Source: JABJOR01 sp965603075
GTDB taxonomy: Bacteria > Pseudomonadota > Alphaproteobacteria > Rhodospirillales > Casp-alpha2
Direction of reading: 5' to 3'
Length of the DNA: 64,000 bases
NCBI GenBank assembly: GCA_965603075.1
Contig: CBFDBO010000015.1
Span: 12,095 to 76,094 of the forward strand
Position 1 is the first letter of the stretch. Each line of letters opens with the position of its first letter. Shown piece by piece: positions 32,977 through 41,726 of this stretch. The notes under the pieces are model-generated. The model saw only the letters and a list, made by a program, of their open reading frames with translations. It did not search any database and was not told the DNA's origin. Made by a program: the position numbers and the translations under genes.

Positions 32977-34398
32977 ATGTCTGGACCGCGTACTCTTTTC
33001 GATAAAATCTGGGATAGCCGTTTGGTTGATACCCAGGAAGACGGAACCTGTCTGCTCTACATTGATCGGCATCTGGTTCACGAAGTGACAAGCCCGCAAG
33101 CCTTCGAAGGTTTGCGCAATAATGATCGCTCCGTGCACCGCACCGCCGCCACCTTGGCGGTTGCTGATCACAACGTCCCCACCACGGATCGCTCTGCTGG
33201 GATCATTGATGACGAGAGCCGAATTCAGGTCGAAACACTCGAGAAGAACTGCGCGGACTTCGGCGTTCCTTATTACCAAATGGACGACATCCGTCAGGGT
33301 GTCGTGCACATCGTCGGACCGGAACAAGGTTTTACCTTACCCGGCATGACCATTGTGTGTGGTGACAGTCATACCGCAACCCACGGTGCCTTTGGTGCGT
33401 TGGCGTTCGGGATTGGTACGTCAGAAGTCGAGCACGTTCTGGCCACCCAAACCTTGCTGCAAAAACCCGCTCAAAACATGCGGATTACGGTTGAGGGCGA
33501 TCTTCTTGACGGTGTTACCGCCAAGGATGTGGCGCTGGCGATCATTGGCAAAATCGGCACCGCCGGTGGCACCGGATGCGTTATTGAATACGCCGGCGAT
33601 GCCATCACCAACCTAAGCATGGAAGGCCGCATGACGGTCTGCAACATGACCATCGAGGCCGGCGCACGCGCCGGGCTTATCGCCCCTGATGAAACCACAT
33701 TCGAGTACATCAAGGGCCGTCCTATGGCACCAAAAGCGGGCGGCTTTGAGCAAGCCATTGCCTACTGGAAAACCTTGCCGTCGGACGCGGGCGCCACGTA
33801 CGATTCCGAATTGGTCATCAAAGCCGCTGACATTGTCCCGCTCGTAACATGGGGCACCAGCCCAGAAGACGTTGTTCCCATCACGGGGGCCGTGCCGGAC
33901 CCGGCGAGTTTTAGTGATGAGAATGTTCAGAAAGCTAAACAACGCTCGCTGGATTACATGGATTTAAAAGCCGGAACGCTTATTGAGGACATCACCATCG
34001 ACCGGGTGTTTATTGGTTCTTGCACCAATGGTCGGATTGAAGATTTCCGGGCCGCCGCCGCCATCGCTAAAGGCCGCAAAGTTGCCGCCAACGTGACAAG
34101 CGCCATGGTCGTACCGGGTTCTGGCTTGGTGAAAGAACAAGCCGAACAAGAAGGCTTGGATCAAATTTTTATCGATGCCGGTTTTGAATGGCGCGAGCCG
34201 GGTTGTTCTATGTGCCTTGCCATGAACGCCGATAAGTTGGCACCGGGCGAACGTTGTGCATCCACCTCTAATCGTAACTTCGAAGGCCGTCAGGGTCGCG
34301 GGGGCCGGACCCATCTGGTCAGCCCCGCCATGGCTGCCGCCGCTGCCGTAACGGGTCATCTGACCGATGTACGCAAACTTGTTGAGGAGCAAGTATAA
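32977..34398 (+). CDS. leuC: 3-isopropylmalate dehydratase large subunit LeuC
   Basis: Large subunit (473 aa) of isopropylmalate isomerase, an aconitase-family 4Fe-4S enzyme of leucine biosynthesis. Motifs: VCGDSHTATHGAFGALAFGI, FIGSCTNGR (first cluster Cys), and EPGCSMCLAMN (two further cluster Cys). leuD starts on the last base of its stop (TAATG). Confidence 0.95.
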   Translation: MSGPRTLFDKIWDSRLVDTQEDGTCLLYIDRHLVHEVTSPQAFEGLRNNDRSVHRTAATLAVADHNVPTTDRSAGIIDDESRIQVETLEKNCADFGVPYYQMDDIRQGVVHIVGPEQGFTLPGMTIVCGDSHTATHGAFGALAFGIGTSEVEHVLATQTLLQKPAQNMRITVEGDLLDGVTAKDVALAIIGKIGTAGGTGCVIEYAGDAITNLSMEGRMTVCNMTIEAGARAGLIAPDETTFEYIKGRPMAPKAGGFEQAIAYWKTLPSDAGATYDSELVIKAADIVPLVTWGTSPEDVVPITGAVPDPASFSDENVQKAKQRSLDYMDLKAGTLIEDITIDRVFIGSCTNGRIEDFRAAAAIAKGRKVAANVTSAMVVPGSGLVKEQAEQEGLDQIFIDAGFEWREPGCSMCLAMNADKLAPGERCASTSNRNFEGRQGRGGRTHLVSPAMAAAAAVTGHLTDVRKLVEEQV

Positions 34399-35009
34399 TG
34401 GATAAGTTCACCACCTTAACAGGCGTTGGCGCCCCCCTCAGCTTGATCAACATCGACACCGACATGATCATCCCCAAACAGTTCCTGAAAACCATCAAAC
34501 GCACCGGTCTGGGCAAAAGCCTGTTCTTCGAGATGCGCTATGATGATGCGGGTAATGAGATCGAGGACTTCGTCCTGAACCAGCCCGCCTATCGCAACGC
34601 AGAAATTCTGGTCACCGGCGAGAACTTCGGTTGTGGCTCGTCGCGCGAACATGCCCCTTGGGCCCTGCTCGACTTTGGCATCCGTTGTGTCATTGCCGAA
34701 AGCTTCGCCGATATATTCTACAACAACTGTTTCAAAAACGGGATCTTGCCGATCCGGCTGTCCAAAGAAAACGTTGAAAAATTGATGGAAGACGCAGAGC
34801 GCGGCTCCAACGCCACCATCACCGTTGATCTGGTTTCCCAGACCATCACCGGCCCCGACGGCGGCACCATCAACTTCGACGTCGAAGAATTCCGCAAACA
34901 CTGCATGCTCAACGGCCTCGACGACATTGGCCTGACCACACAGAAAAAAGCGAATATCGACAGCTTCGAAAACAAACAACGACTCTCAGAGCCGTGGTTA
35001 TACATTTGA
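34398..35009 (+). CDS. leuD: 3-isopropylmalate dehydratase small subunit LeuD
   Basis: Small swivelling subunit of 203 aa. Substrate-specifying loop region NIDTDMIIPKQFLKTI and GENFGCGSSREHAPWAL are typical. Translationally coupled to leuC; leuB follows after about 50 bases. Confidence 0.95.
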   Translation: MDKFTTLTGVGAPLSLINIDTDMIIPKQFLKTIKRTGLGKSLFFEMRYDDAGNEIEDFVLNQPAYRNAEILVTGENFGCGSSREHAPWALLDFGIRCVIAESFADIFYNNCFKNGILPIRLSKENVEKLMEDAERGSNATITVDLVSQTITGPDGGTINFDVEEFRKHCMLNGLDDIGLTTQKKANIDSFENKQRLSEPWLYI

Positions 35010-35058
35010 CCGTCTTTGACTAAGAATTACAATTTTCATTTGATATAAAGAGAACATC

Positions 35059-36171
35059 ATGGCAGCAAACAAAAATCTTCTCATCCTTCCCGGCGATGGC
35101 ATCGGTAAAGAGGTTATGACCGAGGTCACCAACATCGTTAACTGGATGGGGAAAAATTGTTCGCTCAATTTTGATATTAACGAAGGCCTTGTCGGTGGTG
35201 CGGCTTATGACGCGCACGGCGAAGCGATTTCCGATAATGATATGGACGCCGCCATGAACGCCGACGCCGTATTACTCGGCGCCGTTGGGGGGCCACAGTG
35301 GGATAACGTTGCCCGTCATCACCGTCCGGAAGCGGGTCTATTAAGACTGCGCAAGGAAATGGATCTCTATGCCAATTTACGTCCCGCCATTGTGTTCGAT
35401 GCGCTGGCCGAAGCCTCCAGCCTGAAACTTGATCTTGTAAAGGGTCTGGATATCCTGATCGTTCGTGAACTAACCGGCGGTGTTTACTTTGGTGAGCCGC
35501 GCGGCATTGAAACCCTACCCGATGGCACCCGCCGTGGCGTTGACACCCAAGTCTATACCAGCCCTGAAATCGAGCGTGTTGCACGCGTCGCGTTCGAGCT
35601 GGCCCGCAAGCGCAACAATCAAGTTCATTCCATGGAGAAAGCCAACGTCATGGAAACCGGCGTTCTCTGGCGCTCTGTTGTGACCGAAGTACACGCCAAG
35701 GATTACTCTGATGTGGACCTCCACCACATGTACGCAGATAACGGTGCCATGCAGTTGGTCCGTCAACCTAAACAGTTCGATGTTGTGGTTACCGACAATC
35801 TGTTCGGTGATATCCTGTCCGATTGCGCCGCTATGCTAACCGGATCATTGGGCATGTTGCCCTCCGCCTCGCTGGGGGATGTTGACGCAACAGGCCGCCG
35901 CCAATCCATGTACGAACCCGTACACGGCTCCGCCCCCGATATCGCGGGTCAAGGCCTTGCCAATCCGTTGGCGTGTATCCTGTCGCTGGCCATGTGCTTC
36001 CGCTATTCATTCGATATGGGTAAAGATGCCGACATGCTGGAACTGGCCGTACAAAACGTCCTGGCTGGAGGTTTACGCACCGCCGACATCATGCAACCCG
36101 GCATGGCAAAAGTATCCACCACCGGCATGGGCGAAGCGGTTATTATGGAACTGGACAAACTAAACAACTAA
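35059..36171 (+). CDS. leuB: 3-isopropylmalate dehydrogenase LeuB
   Basis: NAD-dependent beta-decarboxylating dehydrogenase of 370 aa, third step of leucine biosynthesis. LPGDGIGKEV near the N-terminus, RELTGGVYFGEPR, and VVTDNLFGDILSDCAAMLTG with the catalytic and metal-binding Asp residues, then the NAD site EPVHGSAPDIAGQG. The leuCDB order directly after rplS is common in alphaproteobacteria. Confidence 0.95.
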   Translation: MAANKNLLILPGDGIGKEVMTEVTNIVNWMGKNCSLNFDINEGLVGGAAYDAHGEAISDNDMDAAMNADAVLLGAVGGPQWDNVARHHRPEAGLLRLRKEMDLYANLRPAIVFDALAEASSLKLDLVKGLDILIVRELTGGVYFGEPRGIETLPDGTRRGVDTQVYTSPEIERVARVAFELARKRNNQVHSMEKANVMETGVLWRSVVTEVHAKDYSDVDLHHMYADNGAMQLVRQPKQFDVVVTDNLFGDILSDCAAMLTGSLGMLPSASLGDVDATGRRQSMYEPVHGSAPDIAGQGLANPLACILSLAMCFRYSFDMGKDADMLELAVQNVLAGGLRTADIMQPGMAKVSTTGMGEAVIMELDKLNN

Positions 36172-36236
36172 CCACTGCGTGGCAGGCGATTTGATCTCAT
36201 TCAAAATCTAATTAGAACGAATGTAAAAAAAACCTG

Positions 36237-36266
36237 TTGCATTAATTCTAGCTGTCCTGTTATGGT
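36237..36266 (+). promoter_or_regulatory. Sigma-70-type promoter upstream of the 62-aa membrane ORF
   Basis: TTGCAT (36237-36242), 18-base spacer, TATGGT (36261-36266). The expected transcript start would lie only a few bases before the ATG at 36276, implying a leaderless or nearly leaderless mRNA. Confidence 0.45.
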
Positions 36267-36275
36267 GCTTTCATA

Positions 36276-36464
36276 ATGATGAATTTAGCCGCCACGTTTA
36301 GCCCACTTGCCCTCGCCGTTTACGGTGCGTGTGCGCTTATGCTCGCGGCGCTCACCATTATGAGCATCAATTCACAACCTCGCGCGATTAAAGTTACCGT
36401 CAAAACTACCGTAAAATCTACCGTGAAGAATATTGTGAAACGTTGGAAAACAACGCGGGACTAA
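36276..36464 (+). CDS. Small single-span membrane protein with basic KxTV repeats (62 aa)
   Basis: A 62-residue protein with one hydrophobic segment (about residues 9-31) followed by a basic tail of near four-residue repeats (VTVKTTVKSTVKNIVKR), encoded by 12-bp tandem units. No family is recognised. There is no Shine-Dalgarno sequence, but a promoter-like site lies immediately upstream and a strong terminator downstream, which together look like a single-gene transcription unit. ATG 36279 is an alternative start. Confidence 0.45.
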   Translation: MMNLAATFSPLALAVYGACALMLAALTIMSINSQPRAIKVTVKTTVKSTVKNIVKRWKTTRD

Positions 36465-36496
36465 AATAACTTAATAAAGATTCTAAGTTTTTTTAC

Positions 36497-36525
36497 AGCC
36501 CGCGGAACCTTCCGCGGGCTTTTTT
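36497..36525 (+). terminator. Rho-independent terminator
   Basis: Stem AGCCCGCGG (36497-36505) and CCGCGGGCT (36512-36520), loop AACCTT, followed by TTTTTGTTTT. A textbook intrinsic terminator, ending the small gene's or leuCDB transcript before the GNAT gene. Confidence 0.9.
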
Positions 36526-36542
36526 GTTTTGGGAGAAAGCCA

Positions 36543-37088
36543 TTGAAGTGCATAGCAATATCAAACTCAGGACGTTTCGAATTACGCCCACCAGAGAGCG
36601 AGACCGAATGGAACAGCTATCATAGCATTCGCGAACGTGTCCTGTGGGATAACAGAGTGTCATCAGCTTTTGGTGCTTATAATAAGGACCATCCACAACA
36701 GTATGCCGATGATTATTCGGCGCTGGTTATGCTGCGCAACGGCACCCTCATCGGCACCCTGGGTCTTCAGGACATGGGTGATCATGGCATGGGTGCTGAG
36801 ATCGAAGTGCGCGGTGTTGCCATCGACCCCGCCTGTCAGGCCCTTGGGTATGGCAGCATCATGTTAATGATGGGCGAGAACGCCGCCCAACAATCCGGCT
36901 TTGTGCGGGCGGGCGTTTGGTCCGGCGAAGATGTCACCTTGTTTTATGCCCGTAACGGTTATATCTATCGCCCAGAAAACATGCCCGTTCGCATTGATTG
37001 CCCGGTCCCCGGCAATATTGCGCTGACCAAGCGGCTTGATTTAGGGGTTGCACAAAATGACGGCTCGGTCTTAATTGCCGCAGCTTGA
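36543..37088 (+). CDS. GNAT family N-acetyltransferase
   Basis: Acetyltransferase-fold protein of 181 aa. The GNAT beta4-alpha3 region is EIEVRGVAIDPACQALGYGSIMLMM, with the acetyl-CoA P-loop represented by QALGYG. Substrate unknown. TTG start with GGGAG about seven bases upstream. It ends at the edge of the asd leader, so it may be cotranscribed with asd. Confidence 0.75.
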   Translation: MKCIAISNSGRFELRPPESETEWNSYHSIRERVLWDNRVSSAFGAYNKDHPQQYADDYSALVMLRNGTLIGTLGLQDMGDHGMGAEIEVRGVAIDPACQALGYGSIMLMMGENAAQQSGFVRAGVWSGEDVTLFYARNGYIYRPENMPVRIDCPVPGNIALTKRLDLGVAQNDGSVLIAAA

Positions 37089-37117
37089 TTAATAAAGACT
37101 ATTTAAAGGAAGAAACT

Positions 37118-38134
37118 ATGGGTTACAAAGTTGCCGTTGTCGGCGCGACCGGAAATGTCGGTCACGAATTGCTCAGCATTCTGTCTGAACGAAAATTCCC
37201 CGTTGATGAAGTCGTCGCCCTCGCGTCCGCGCGTTCGGTTGGTCGGGAAATATCCTTTGGTGAGGATGATCTTTTAAAAGTTCAGGACTTGGCAAAATTT
37301 GATTTCACCGGAACCGACATCGTGCTCTCTTCTCCCGGTGCCAGCGTTTCGGCTGAATATAGCCCCAAGGCCGCCGCCGCGGGCGCGGTTGTCATCGACA
37401 ATACATCCCATTTCCGTATGGACCCGGATGTGCCGTTGATTGTACCCGAAGTAAATCCCGAGGCCATCGCCGGACACACCAAAAAAGGCATCATCGCCAA
37501 TCCAAACTGTTCAACCATTCAAATGGTTGTGGCGCTTAAACCTCTGCATGATTTGGCAAACATCGAACGGGTTGTGGTTTCCACCTATCAATCCGTATCG
37601 GGTGGCGGCAAATCCGCCATGGACGAGCTGTTCAATCAAACCAAAGGGATCTTTGTGAACCAACCGGTAACCCAGCATCAACAAAACTTCACCAAACAAA
37701 TCGCCTTTAACGTCATTCCCCATATCGACAGCTTCATGGATGATGGCTCGACCAAAGAAGAATGGAAAATGGTTGTAGAAACCAAGAAAATTCTCGACCC
37801 CAGGATAAAAATGAACGCCACGTGTGTTCGGGTACCCGTCTTTATCGGTCACGCTGAGTCTATCAACATTCAATGCACCAACGAAATTGACGAAAATACG
37901 GCCCGCAAAGTATTGAAAAAAGCCCCCGGTATTACCGTCGTCGATCATCGCGCGGATGAAGGATACGTCACACCCGTTGAGTGCGCGGGCGAAGATACCA
38001 CCTACGTCAGCCGCATTCGTTCCGATCCTTCGGTTGAAAACGGTCTTAGCTTTTGGGTTGTGTCTGATAATCTGCGCAAAGGAGCCGCCTTAAATACGGT
38101 TCAAATCGCCGAGAAACTCATCGCCCAAAAATAA
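37118..38134 (+). CDS. asd: Aspartate-semialdehyde dehydrogenase
   Basis: NADP-dependent enzyme of 338 aa producing aspartate semialdehyde for lysine/DAP, threonine and methionine. VAVVGATGNVGHELL binds the cofactor; the nucleophile is the Cys of NPNCSTIQMV; SVSGGGKSAMDEL and VPVFIGHAESI are conserved. ATG 37118 with AAAGGAAG upstream is preferred over an in-frame TTG at 37085. Works in the same pathway as dapF of this window. Confidence 0.95.
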   Translation: MGYKVAVVGATGNVGHELLSILSERKFPVDEVVALASARSVGREISFGEDDLLKVQDLAKFDFTGTDIVLSSPGASVSAEYSPKAAAAGAVVIDNTSHFRMDPDVPLIVPEVNPEAIAGHTKKGIIANPNCSTIQMVVALKPLHDLANIERVVVSTYQSVSGGGKSAMDELFNQTKGIFVNQPVTQHQQNFTKQIAFNVIPHIDSFMDDGSTKEEWKMVVETKKILDPRIKMNATCVRVPVFIGHAESINIQCTNEIDENTARKVLKKAPGITVVDHRADEGYVTPVECAGEDTTYVSRIRSDPSVENGLSFWVVSDNLRKGAALNTVQIAEKLIAQK

Positions 38135-38158
38135 GGACGTTGACGTTTAAATATTGAT

Positions 38159-38695
38159 TTAAGCAGATGCTCTTTGTTTGGCATCTGGTTCAATGAAATC
38201 CGGTTCATGATAACGCCGTTCCGCTTCACTAAAACTGAGATCGCCTAATCGCCTACGGTCTGGTCCAAAGAAAGCATCGTCTTTCACAAAAGGCCGTGGG
38301 TGATGAATGATGGCGTCTAATCGTTTTAGGAAATGGGCGGGTGAGAAGGGTTTTGCCAGATATTCGTTCACGCCTGCGTCGCGAGCGACTTTAATTTGCG
38401 CCTCATTCCAATTTGCCGCCATCATGATAACGGGCAACATGGTTTCTTGACTTCGCGGCGACATCCGCATCATATTAACCGCGGCGATACCCGGGTAATC
38501 CTCTAAATTTCGATCAATAATAGCCACATCAAATTTACCCGTATTGGCCGCTTCAAAGGTAAGTTTTGCAGATGTGATGAACTTGAATTGCATGATTTTA
38601 AGTGAATTCAACAATGTACGCATCACCATCTTAAATTCAGGATTTCTATCTGCAACGAGAATGCGCAGATTCTCAAAACCCGTTTTATTTACCAT
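38159..38695 (-). CDS. Single-domain response regulator with PDRRR tail
   Basis: Receiver-domain protein of 178 aa. Phospho-acceptor Asp in VAIIDRNL, conserved Lys in YLAKPF. The Mg-binding acidic pair is reduced to a single Asp (VADRN instead of a DD pair). The tail PRPFVKDDAFFGPDRRR is a pattern seen in stand-alone alphaproteobacterial receivers. No output domain. Its cognate kinase is unknown; the orphan kinase at 5.5-7.4 kb is one candidate by elimination only. Convergent with asd. Confidence 0.8.
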   Translation of the reverse strand: MVNKTGFENLRILVADRNPEFKMVMRTLLNSLKIMQFKFITSAKLTFEAANTGKFDVAIIDRNLEDYPGIAAVNMMRMSPRSQETMLPVIMMAANWNEAQIKVARDAGVNEYLAKPFSPAHFLKRLDAIIHHPRPFVKDDAFFGPDRRRLGDLSFSEAERRYHEPDFIEPDAKQRASA

Positions 38696-38844
38696 CTTCT
38701 TACCTCGATATTATCAGTTCAATAATTAATCCACCGAATAACCACCCTATGGATTGCACACAATTGTATTCATATGTAGTTTATTCAGTTTTATTTAGCA
38801 ACACATTTTAAGCAGCGACTTGTTCGCTATCACAAGTGACTTTT

Positions 38845-38886
38845 ATTTCCATTCAGCACGTTGTAATTTCCATTCATCACGTTGTA
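38845..38886. repeat. 21-bp tandem duplication upstream of the lyase gene
   Basis: ATTTCCATTCAGCACGTTGTA and a copy with one change (ATTTCCATTCATCACG...) lie head to tail, about 37 bases before the lyase ATG, in its likely 5' leader. Confidence 0.85.
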
Positions 38887-38922
38887 ATTGATATTTGTTA
38901 ATTTTAATTTTAGGAAATCACC

Positions 38923-39804
38923 ATGTCCGCACGCACAATCAGACCCCGCCGAAGCTTTCTTTATATGCCCGGGTCCAACACCCGCGCCCTTGAAAAAGGT
39001 AAAACTCTGGCCGCTGATGGTTTGATCCTTGATCTGGAAGATGCCGTCGCCCCCGACCAGAAAAAACAAGCCCGGCAGAATATCTGTGACGCAATTAAGT
39101 CCGGTGGATACGGTATGCGGGAATTGCTGATCAGGGTTAACAGCTTTCAAACCCGGTGGGGTCATAATGATATTGTGGCGGTGGCCACATCTGGCGCCCA
39201 CGGTATTATCCTGCCCAAAGTTGAAAGTGCGGATATTATCCGTATTACAGAGAACATCTTAAAAGAAAATGGCGCCCCTGACGATTTAGCAATCTGGTGC
39301 ATGATCGAAACCCCGTTCGGGGTGTTACACGCCGAGGCCTTGGCACAGGCCAGCCCCCGCGTGGGTGGTTTTATCATGGGAACGTCGGATCTCGCCAAGG
39401 ATGTATACGCCGCCCATACAAAAGAACGCCTGCCTATGTTATATTCGCTGTCGCGATGCTTATTGGTGGCGCGGGCGTATGGCATTGCCATCCTTGATGG
39501 CGTGCATCTGGATTTAAGCGATGACGAAGGTTTTAAACATTCCTGCGAACAAGGCTTAGATTTAGGCTTTGATGGCAAAACTTTAATCCATCCCAAAACA
39601 ATTGATGCGGCCAATGAGGTGTTTGGCCCTACGGCGGAAGATGTCGCGTGGAGCACACGCATTATTGGTGAATTTGAGGAAGCCCAAAAACAGGGTAAAG
39701 GTGTCGTCGTCGTCGAAGGCAAATTGGTCGAAAACCTGCATGTGGAAGATGCCAAACGCACGGTTGCCCTGGCAGAAGCTATTACACTGATGGAAACAAA
39801 ATAA
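38923..39804 (+). CDS. HpcH/HpaI-CitE family acyl-CoA lyase (malyl-CoA lyase or malyl-CoA thioesterase type)
   Basis: CitE-like TIM-barrel enzyme of 293 aa. RRSFLYMPGSNTRALEK, DLEDAVAPDQK and CMIETPFGV carry the expected Arg, Glu and metal ligands. Relatives include L-malyl-CoA/beta-methylmalyl-CoA lyase and (3S)-malyl-CoA thioesterase; the two are not separable by eye. The MaoC-type hydratase immediately downstream (one-base overlap) points to beta-methylmalyl-CoA/mesaconyl-CoA chemistry of the ethylmalonyl-CoA or a related pathway. Confidence 0.8.
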   Translation: MSARTIRPRRSFLYMPGSNTRALEKGKTLAADGLILDLEDAVAPDQKKQARQNICDAIKSGGYGMRELLIRVNSFQTRWGHNDIVAVATSGAHGIILPKVESADIIRITENILKENGAPDDLAIWCMIETPFGVLHAEALAQASPRVGGFIMGTSDLAKDVYAAHTKERLPMLYSLSRCLLVARAYGIAILDGVHLDLSDDEGFKHSCEQGLDLGFDGKTLIHPKTIDAANEVFGPTAEDVAWSTRIIGEFEEAQKQGKGVVVVEGKLVENLHVEDAKRTVALAEAITLMETK

Positions 39805-40862
39805 TGTCGCTTAAAACCAACCCCGGTAATTATTTCGAAGATTTCACGCTGGGCCAAGTGATCTTGCATGCCACTCCCCGCACCATTACCGAAGGCGATG
39901 TGGCTTTGTATACCGCGCTCTACGGTACCCGCTTTGCTGTAAACTCAGCCGATCAATTTGCGCAAAATCTTGGCCTGCCCGGTGCGCCCATCGATGACAT
40001 GCTGGTTTTTCACATGGTGTTTGGCAAAAGCGTCCCTGATATCTCGTTAAATGCCGTGGCGAACCTAGGTTACGCCCAAGGCCGCTTTCAATCGTCCGTC
40101 TATCCCGGCGACACAATTAGCACGACGTCCGAAGTCATTGGCCTGAAAGAAAACTCCAGTGGCGAGACCGGTGTTGTCTACGTCAAATCCACAGGGTTCA
40201 ATCAAGCCGGAGAAGTGGTTCTCGATTTTGTCCGCTGGGTCATGGTCCGCAAAAAGGGTCCTGCGAACCCAGCGTTTGTTGCTTCGGTGCCAGAGTTAAC
40301 CGATGCAGTCGACCCCGATCAATTAATCGCCCCCCCCGAGTTGGATATTTCCGGTTATGATACCACCGATGCGGGCAGCCCGCATTTGTGGGAAGATTAC
40401 CAAGCGGGCGAGCGTATCGATCATATGGACGCTTTCACCATTGAAGAAGCCGAACACATGATGGCGACCCGGCTTTATCAAAACACCGCCAAAGTCCATT
40501 TCAATCAACATGCGCAAAAAGACGGACAGTTTGGCCGCCGCTTGGTTTATGGGGGGCACATTATCTCGCTCGCCCGCTCTCTAAGCTTCAACGGCCTCGC
40601 CAACGCCCAGTGGATCGCCGCCATCAACGGTGGTCGACATGTGGCCCCCAGCTTCGCCGGCGACACCATCTACGCGTGGTCTGAAGTTCTGGACACCTTA
40701 ATTTTGCCAAACCGTCCTGACATCGGCGCTCTGCGCATCCGCACCATAGCCACCAAAGACCAACCTTGCGAAGACTTCCCCGGTAAAGATGAGGATGGCA
40801 AATACCACCCCTCCGTCGTGTTGGATTTCGATTATACGGTATTAATACCAAAGCGCGGTTGA
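39804..40862 (+). CDS. MaoC-domain mesaconyl-CoA hydratase-like enzyme
   Basis: Double-hotdog MaoC protein of 352 aa, the length of mesaconyl-CoA (beta-methylmalyl-CoA) hydratase. N-terminal half: ITEGDVALYTALYGTRFAV and FHMVFGKSVPDIS; second hotdog: FNQHAQKDGQFGRRLVYGGH. It reversibly dehydrates beta-methylmalyl-CoA, the partner reaction of the upstream lyase. Translationally coupled to it (TAATG). Confidence 0.8.
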   Translation: MSLKTNPGNYFEDFTLGQVILHATPRTITEGDVALYTALYGTRFAVNSADQFAQNLGLPGAPIDDMLVFHMVFGKSVPDISLNAVANLGYAQGRFQSSVYPGDTISTTSEVIGLKENSSGETGVVYVKSTGFNQAGEVVLDFVRWVMVRKKGPANPAFVASVPELTDAVDPDQLIAPPELDISGYDTTDAGSPHLWEDYQAGERIDHMDAFTIEEAEHMMATRLYQNTAKVHFNQHAQKDGQFGRRLVYGGHIISLARSLSFNGLANAQWIAAINGGRHVAPSFAGDTIYAWSEVLDTLILPNRPDIGALRIRTIATKDQPCEDFPGKDEDGKYHPSVVLDFDYTVLIPKRG

Positions 40863-40900
40863 TCCCAAGACGGGGCTAATTATTTTAGATAATAGGCAAT

Positions 40901-40936
40901 AAAAAAAAGCCCAAAAAAAGCCGTAAAAAAAGCCGT
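40901..40936. repeat. Three tandem 12-bp A-rich units
   Basis: AAAAAAAAGCCC, AAAAAAAGCCGT and AAAAAAAGCCGT head to tail, about 40 bases after the mesaconyl-CoA hydratase stop. Confidence 0.85.
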
Positions 40937-40964
40937 CAGGGGAGCAAACCCTGGGAAGTTTGCT
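40937..40964. promoter_or_regulatory. Two mutually exclusive hairpins
   Basis: AGCAAAC (40943-40949) pairs perfectly with GTTTGCT (40958-40964). Alternatively CAGGG (40937-40941) pairs with CCCTG (40949-40953). The two cannot form at once, as in attenuators or riboswitches. No T-run follows on the plus strand. Confidence 0.35.
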
Positions 40965-41355
40965 GCCGTGTAAATGTCTGAATATTCGACGGACAAGCCG
41001 AAGTATATCAGAGCATCTACGCCTGACGACTTTTATGGAACGATTGAACGTCCCAACGAACTCTCACGCTGCATCCCATTCTAATTCCGTCCTTTACGGG
41101 CGCACCCTGGGCAGAGTAAGGCGCCTGCGGTTAACAGATCCAGCACCAGACCGAAGGACAGCGATTGAAAACAACCACCACCGTAATCCAAGTGCGTCAG
41201 AATTTGAAAATTTTATATGCTTCATGACATGTGCTTGACCTGGAGAGGTCGGACCCACGTTTAAACCGTATAAAATTACGTTCCTGCTCGCGTTAATATG
41301 GTGATGGTAATGGTTGATACTTTCAATGTAGAAAATCCAAAAAATAGCGAATATC

Positions 41356-41404
41356 TGTGTGTAACTTCTCAAGTTATTCACAAAAGGCTAACAAGTTGTC
41401 CACA
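41356..41404. promoter_or_regulatory. Cluster of DnaA-box-like sites
   Basis: TTATTCACA (41374-41382) matches the DnaA box consensus TTATNCACA exactly. TTGTCCACA (41396-41404) has one mismatch and starts 22 bases later, about two helical turns. TGTGTGTAA (41356-41364) is a one-mismatch site on the other strand. The cluster could mark an origin or a DnaA-controlled promoter. Confidence 0.4.
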
Positions 41405-41527
41405 AAACACCCACATGCACACCCCTATATGCTTATGAATACCTGACGATGAATGCCACGACTTCACGATTGGGGTTTGTCGCCATTATAATAGATTGCC
41501 GCCTATTGAAATGAATCCCACGGGGAT

Positions 41528-41594
41528 CCGTGATAAATTGCAGGCGGAGGCGTGAATAAATTTCAGGTAGCTCCGTGAATAAATTCATCAGGGT
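41528..41594. repeat. Three imperfect 22-23-bp direct repeats
   Basis: The core CCGTGATAAATTGCAGG, GCGTGAATAAATTTCAGG and CCGTGAATAAATTCATCAGG recurs with starts at 41528, 41550 and 41573. It lies about 130 bases after the DnaA-box-like cluster. Confidence 0.75.
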
Positions 41595-41726
41595 TCCGAA
41601 ATTGAACCAAAATGGAAAAAATTGTGGTATACCAAGGATTAAGCATCTAATTGCACGCTGTTTTTTTGCGTTGCAACATTGACTTGGGCGACGACAGAGA
41701 TTACCAATACTTAATTGATTCTTACG

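Noticed and set aside
40984..40992. ATTCGACGG resembling the conserved tmRNA segment
   Set aside because: Only this short match; no tag-coding frame, no CCA end and no acceptor stem could be found around it.
40960..41238. 92-codon frame on the plus strand in the gap before sdhC
   Set aside because: No ribosome binding site, composition rich in Arg, Ser, Asn and His without protein-like patterning, and it overlaps a minus-strand frame of equal quality.
41094..41381. 95-codon frame on the minus strand in the same gap
   Set aside because: No recognisable family or start signal; runs across the DnaA-box-like sites.
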